DNA from: JACRCG01 sp964524835
Lineage (GTDB): Bacteria > Desulfobacterota > Desulfuromonadia > Geobacterales > Pseudopelobacteraceae
NCBI GenBank assembly: GCA_964524835.1
Contig: CAZGEG010000001.1
Span: forward strand, 182,063-246,062
Direction: 5' to 3'
DNA: 64,000 nt
The translations under genes were made by a program, and so were the position numbers. The notes under the pieces were generated by a model, which saw only the letters and a list, made by a program, of their open reading frames with translations, was not told where the DNA came from and searched no databases. Shown here piece by piece: positions 60,017-64,000 of this stretch. How positions within the stretch are numbered: the stretch's first letter is position 1; every line of letters starts with the position of its first letter.

Positions 60017-62764
60017 ATGAAAAGGCAAACAAAACCGACAATTAGCGGCAGCAAACCTGACGACTCCTCCCCGGCTGTGGCAAAGAGGATACGTACTTCA
60101 GCGAAGCCGCCTTCTGCCGGCCCCGACAAACGGGAGGAAACCGCAAGCGAAATGGTTCCCGGAAAAGAAGGCGCAGCAATAGAGACTCCGCTGCGGCACG
60201 AGCCGCTCCCCTTCCCCATAGTCGGCATCGGTTCATCAGCCGGCGGACTGGAGGCGCTGGAGCAGTTCCTGCGCCAGGTGCCGGCAGGATGCGGCATGGC
60301 GTTTGTCATTGTCCAGCACCTCGACCCGACCCACAAGGGGATCATGCCCGAACTGCTTCAGCGTACCACCGGGATGGAGGTTTTCCAGGTCAGGGATCGG
60401 ATGCGGGTCAAGCCGGGCTGCGTCTATGTGATCCCCCCCAACAAGGATATGTCCCTTCTGCACGGCGCGCTGCACCTGTTCGTGCCGGCGGCGGCACGGG
60501 GACTGCGGCTCCCCATCGACTTTTTCCTCCGCTCCCTGGCCGAGGATCGTCAGGAGGGGAGCATCGGCGTGATCCTCTCCGGCATGGGTTCGGACGGCAC
60601 GATGGGGCTCAGGGCGATCAAGGAGAAGGGGGGAGTCGTGCTGGTGCAGGATCCCGCCTCGGCCAAGTTCGACAGCATGCCCAGGAGCGCCATCAATGCC
60701 GGCCTGGCCGACATTATTGCACCGGCGGAGGAACTTCCGGGAAAAATCATCGACTATCTCCGCCACGCCATCGTCATCACCAAGGCCGAATTTCCACTGG
60801 AAGACAAAGACCATAGCGGCCTGGAGAAAGTCATCATCCTGCTCCGGGCGAAGACCGGCCACGACTTCTCCCTGTACAAGAAGAACACCGTCTACCGCCG
60901 GATCGAACGGCGCATGAGCGTTCACCAGATCAACCGGATCGGTTCCTACGTCCGCTACCTGCAGGAGAACCCCCAGGAGGTGGAACTCCTCTTCAAGGAA
61001 CTTCTTATCGGCGTGACCAGCTTTTTCCGCGACCCGGAGGCATGGGAACAGGTACGGGGAGAAGCCATCCCGGCTCTTCTGGCCGACCGGCCGGCCGGCG
61101 GGTGCCTGCGGGCCTGGTCGGCGGGCTGTTCGACCGGAGAGGAAGCGTATTCGCTGGCCATCGCCTTCAAGGAGGCGCTTGAACTGGCCGGACCCACGGG
61201 GAATTTCACCCTGCAGATTTTTGCCACCGACCTGGACGGGGACGCGATCGACAAGGCCCGCCAGGGGGTCTACCCGGCCAACATCGTCGCGGACGTTTCT
61301 CCCGCGAGGCTGAAGCGGTTTTTCATCAAGGATGAGAGCGGCTACCGGGTCTGCAAGGAAATCCGCGAGATGGTGACTTTCGCCACGCAGAACGTCATCA
61401 TGCACCCCCCGTTTACCAAGCTTGATATACTCATCTGCCGCAACCTCCTGATCTATCTGACGCCGGAACTGCAGAAAAAGCTCCTGCCGCTCTTTCACTA
61501 CAGCCTGAACCCGGGCGGCATCCTGTTTCTGGGAAGCTCGGAAGCGGTCAGCGCTTTTACCGATCTCTTCGCGCCGCTTAACGCCAAGGCAAGGCTCTTC
61601 AGGCGGCGGGAAACCATCATGCAGGCCGCACCGATTACATTTCCAGCCTCGTTTGCCCCTGCCATGCCAGGAATCCCAAAGGAGTTACAGATGGCCAAAC
61701 CGGCAGTAAATCTCCAGTCGCTCGCCGACCAACTTCTTCTACAGCACTATTCCCCTCCCGCCGTGCTGACCAGCGACAAGGGCGACATCCTCTACATCAG
61801 CGGGCGGACCGGCAAATATCTCGAACCGGCGGCCGGAAAGGCAAACTGGAATATTTTCGCCATGACCCGCGAGGGCCTCCGCTTTGACCTGGGAAACGCC
61901 TTTCAGAAAGCGGCCCTGCAGAAAGAAACGATCACCGTCAGGGGTCTTCGCATCAAAACGGGTGACGGCAACGACCAGACGGTTAATATAACCGTTCAGG
62001 CGATCAAAGAGCCGGAGGCGCTGCGGGGGATGATGATGATCGTCTTTACCGACGTGGCAACGCCCCCGCAAAAGACGGCGGCGATCCGCTCCAGGCCCTG
62101 TCCATCCGACAATACAGCGGTTCTCGAACTGAAGCGGGAACTCCAGCAGGTAAGTGAAGACCTCCAGACAACCCGCGAAGAGATGCAGGCCTCACAGGAA
62201 GAGCTCACCTCCACCAACGAGGAGTTGCAGTCCACCAATGAGGAACTGCAATCCACCAACGAAGAGCTGACCACCTCACGGGAGGAGATGCAGTCTCTCA
62301 ACGAAGAGCTGCAGACGGTGAACGCCGAACAGCAGTCAAAAATGGATGAGCTTTCGCGGGTGAACAACGATATGCGGAACCTGCTCAACAGCACCGAAAT
62401 AGTCACCGTGTTTCTGGACAACGATCTCCATGTCCGGCGTTTCACCACCGGGGCGGACAAGCTTTTCAAACTGATCTCGGGCGATATCGGGCGACCGCTT
62501 TCCGACATTACCAACAACCTGCTCTATCCCGAAATGGGCGATGAAGCACGGGAGGTGCTGCGGACGCTGGTTTTTTCCGAGAAACAGGTCGCCGCCACCG
62601 ACGGGCGCTGGTTTTCGGTACGCATCATGCCCTACCGCACCATGGAGGATATCATTGCCGGCGTGGTGATCACCTTTTCAAACATTACCGCGGCCAAGAA
62701 GCTGGAAGCGGAACTGCGCGAGGAGAACGCACGTCTCAGAAAGCTGCTTGAGGATAAAGGATAG
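60017..62764 (+). CDS. CheB-CheR-PAS chemotaxis-type fusion protein
   Basis: 915 residues from MKRQTKPTISG; an ATG at 59960 is an alternative, and SD signals are weak for both. Order: CheB methylesterase (about 66-250) with Ser74 in IGSSAGG, His101 in QHLDPTH and Asp193 in GMGSDGTMG; CheR methyltransferase (about 265-530) with GVTSFFRDPEAW and SAGCSTGEEAYSLAI; a PAS-like domain (about 560-680); a long coiled coil of ELxSTNEELQ repeats (about 700-785); and a second PAS domain (about 790-890). There is no receiver or kinase domain. Such fusions usually act with hybrid kinases rather than flagellar chemotaxis; the next gene fits that. Confidence 0.93.
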   Translation: MKRQTKPTISGSKPDDSSPAVAKRIRTSAKPPSAGPDKREETASEMVPGKEGAAIETPLRHEPLPFPIVGIGSSAGGLEALEQFLRQVPAGCGMAFVIVQHLDPTHKGIMPELLQRTTGMEVFQVRDRMRVKPGCVYVIPPNKDMSLLHGALHLFVPAAARGLRLPIDFFLRSLAEDRQEGSIGVILSGMGSDGTMGLRAIKEKGGVVLVQDPASAKFDSMPRSAINAGLADIIAPAEELPGKIIDYLRHAIVITKAEFPLEDKDHSGLEKVIILLRAKTGHDFSLYKKNTVYRRIERRMSVHQINRIGSYVRYLQENPQEVELLFKELLIGVTSFFRDPEAWEQVRGEAIPALLADRPAGGCLRAWSAGCSTGEEAYSLAIAFKEALELAGPTGNFTLQIFATDLDGDAIDKARQGVYPANIVADVSPARLKRFFIKDESGYRVCKEIREMVTFATQNVIMHPPFTKLDILICRNLLIYLTPELQKKLLPLFHYSLNPGGILFLGSSEAVSAFTDLFAPLNAKARLFRRRETIMQAAPITFPASFAPAMPGIPKELQMAKPAVNLQSLADQLLLQHYSPPAVLTSDKGDILYISGRTGKYLEPAAGKANWNIFAMTREGLRFDLGNAFQKAALQKETITVRGLRIKTGDGNDQTVNITVQAIKEPEALRGMMMIVFTDVATPPQKTAAIRSRPCPSDNTAVLELKRELQQVSEDLQTTREEMQASQEELTSTNEELQSTNEELQSTNEELTTSREEMQSLNEELQTVNAEQQSKMDELSRVNNDMRNLLNSTEIVTVFLDNDLHVRRFTTGADKLFKLISGDIGRPLSDITNNLLYPEMGDEAREVLRTLVFSEKQVAATDGRWFSVRIMPYRTMEDIIAGVVITFSNITAAKKLEAELREENARLRKLLEDKG

Positions 62765-62822
62765 TGGAGTTGATTCCGATACAAGAATATATCAAAATCC
62801 AGGTCAAAAGAGAGTCCGCATA

Positions 62823-64000
62823 ATGAGTATCGACAGAGACAAGCGCCTGGAAAAGTCAGAGTTGCATCCACCCCGGTCCGCCGAAGCGCCGCAGAGGACC
62901 GATCAGGAACTCGATATCTACAAGATTGAAATGGAAACGCAGAATATTGAGCTGCGCCGGACCCAGAGCGAGCTTGAGAATCAGCAGATCGAACTGGAAC
63001 TGCAGAATGAAGAGCTGCTGGGCATCCAGGGAGAACTTGAGTTATCACGGAACAAGTATGCCGAACTGTATGACTTTGCTCCGATCGGCTATTTCACCTT
63101 CGATGCGCACGGTGTGATTCTGGAAGTAAATCTTACCGGCGCGAAACTGCTGGGAACGGAGCGGCAACAGCTGACCGGCAGACCCTTTTCCAGTTATATT
63201 GCCGATGCAGACGGGAGGAGGGTTTTTTCCCGTCATCTCGAAACCGTTCTGAAACAGCAGGGGATGAATAAATGTGAGATCAGGCTCACTTCAAAAGACG
63301 GTGCGGTTATCTACGGCCTGCTTCAAAGCGTCACGGTGGACAACAACACCAGCAGGGTCGGGTATATCCTCTGCTCGATCGTTGACGGCACGGTCGGCAA
63401 ACAGCTGGAAACGGAGATTCAGGACGCCCGTGAATATGCCGAGAACATTGTTGAAACCGTGCGCAAACCGCTCGTGGTGATGAGTTCCGACCTGAAGATA
63501 CTCACCGCCAACCACAGCTTCTATGACACCTTCAAAGTGACGCCCGAAGAGACAATCGGACAGTTCATCTACGACCTCGGCAACCGGCAATGGGATATTC
63601 CCAAGCTGCGGGTACTTTTTGAAGACATCCTCCCCCATGAAACCATGTTCAATGGTTATGAAGTCGAGCATGATTTTCCCGGCATCGGTCGGAAGGTTAT
63701 TCTTCTCAACGCCCGGGAAATTTTTCGGGAAAAGATCGGCTCACACATCATCCTCCTGGCCATGGAGGACAACACCGCGCGCAAACTGGCGGAAGATGCA
63801 TTGCATACTGCCGGGGCCCTGCAAACCGCGATCTTCAACAGCGCCAACTTCTCCAGCATCGCCACCGACGCCAAGGGGGTCATCCAGATCTTCAACGTCG
63901 GCGCCGAACGGATGCTGGGGTACACGGCCGCCGAGGTGATGAACCGGATCACCCCGGCCGACATTTCCGACCCGCAGGAGGTTATCGCCCGCGCCAAGTC
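62823..64000 (+). CDS. Multi-PAS sensor protein, probably histidine kinase, partial
   Basis: Starts at ATG 62823 (MSIDRDKRLEKSELHPPRSA), 58 nt after the CheB-CheR gene, and runs off the right edge; 392 residues visible. An N-terminal coiled coil (IYKIEMETQNIELRRTQSEL) leads to a PAS domain (YDFAPIGYFTFDAHGVILEV, about 84-200), a second PAS (about 210-335; VVMSSDLKILTANHSFYDTF) and the start of a third (IFNSANFSSIATDAKGVIQI). This design is common in Geobacter PAS kinases located beside CheB-CheR fusions. The output domain is outside the window. Confidence 0.85.
   Translation, partial: MSIDRDKRLEKSELHPPRSAEAPQRTDQELDIYKIEMETQNIELRRTQSELENQQIELELQNEELLGIQGELELSRNKYAELYDFAPIGYFTFDAHGVILEVNLTGAKLLGTERQQLTGRPFSSYIADADGRRVFSRHLETVLKQQGMNKCEIRLTSKDGAVIYGLLQSVTVDNNTSRVGYILCSIVDGTVGKQLETEIQDAREYAENIVETVRKPLVVMSSDLKILTANHSFYDTFKVTPEETIGQFIYDLGNRQWDIPKLRVLFEDILPHETMFNGYEVEHDFPGIGRKVILLNAREIFREKIGSHIILLAMEDNTARKLAEDALHTAGALQTAIFNSANFSSIATDAKGVIQIFNVGAERMLGYTAAEVMNRITPADISDPQEVIARAK

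Overview
The window looks like a chromosomal segment of a Geobacter/Pelobacter-type bacterium (Desulfuromonadia). This rests on moderately high GC, an aspA-Dcu fumarate/aspartate module, NAD-glutamate dehydrogenase, sigma-54 two-component regulation, and many exported low-complexity and Ig-like lipoproteins. The genus is inferred from gene content only; no database search was possible. There are no rRNA or tRNA genes and no CRISPR array. The only stable RNA found is tmRNA.

Layout. (1) 1-6.2 kb: housekeeping genes on the minus strand (partial Uma2 nuclease, pfkA, a SRPBCC protein, rarA, glgP), then smpB and ssrA on the plus strand. (2) 6.6-23.8 kb: accessory region lying directly 3' of ssrA. 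It splits into two blocks. The 6.6-17.6 kb block carries a type I restriction system (hsdM, GIY-YIG nuclease, hsdS, an unknown gene, a Schlafen/AlbA_2-type ATP-binding protein, hsdR) plus a 5'-truncated Fic gene and YjbQ. The 17.7-23.7 kb block carries HipBA, an FmdB zinc ribbon, a three-gene overlapping operon (ribbon-helix-helix-like, WGR-like with a clamp-binding tail, DEDDh exonuclease), a MucR-like regulator with a histone-like tail, and a CBS-ACT protein. Both blocks end in related ~150 bp sequences carrying GGGGGTA repeats and a copy of the ssrA-type terminator. No integrase remains, so this looks like a decayed tandem island array at ssrA. (3) 23.9-31 kb: PA2778/PA2779 pair, DUF3300/DUF2950 pair, small conserved proteins, a TMEM175-like channel and pssA. 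(4) 31-41.8 kb: NAD-GDH, a Dcu dicarboxylate transporter with a parvulin domain inserted in it, aspA, and a DctB/DctD-like kinase-regulator pair that probably drives aspA-dcu from a sigma-54 promoter. (5) 41.9-48.5 kb: envelope-lipid genes (mlaA, alpha/beta hydrolase, lipoprotein, MFS transporter, a ligase-ACP-acyltransferase fusion). (6) 48.6-59.4 kb: exported proteins, including four DUF3494 (ice-binding-like fold) lipoproteins with different N-terminal domains and an OmpA-family porin carrying the same Ig-like repeats. Three of the lipoprotein genes share a leader whose Shine-Dalgarno lies in a small hairpin. (7) 60-64 kb: a CheB-CheR-PAS fusion and the start of a PAS sensor protein.

Most notable points: the Dcu-parvulin fusion; the sensor kinase gene with an apparent AUA start codon; the SD-hairpin leader of the DUF3494 locus; the RHH/WGR-like/exonuclease operon; and repeat elements that have been translated into HsdM and the GIY-YIG protein.
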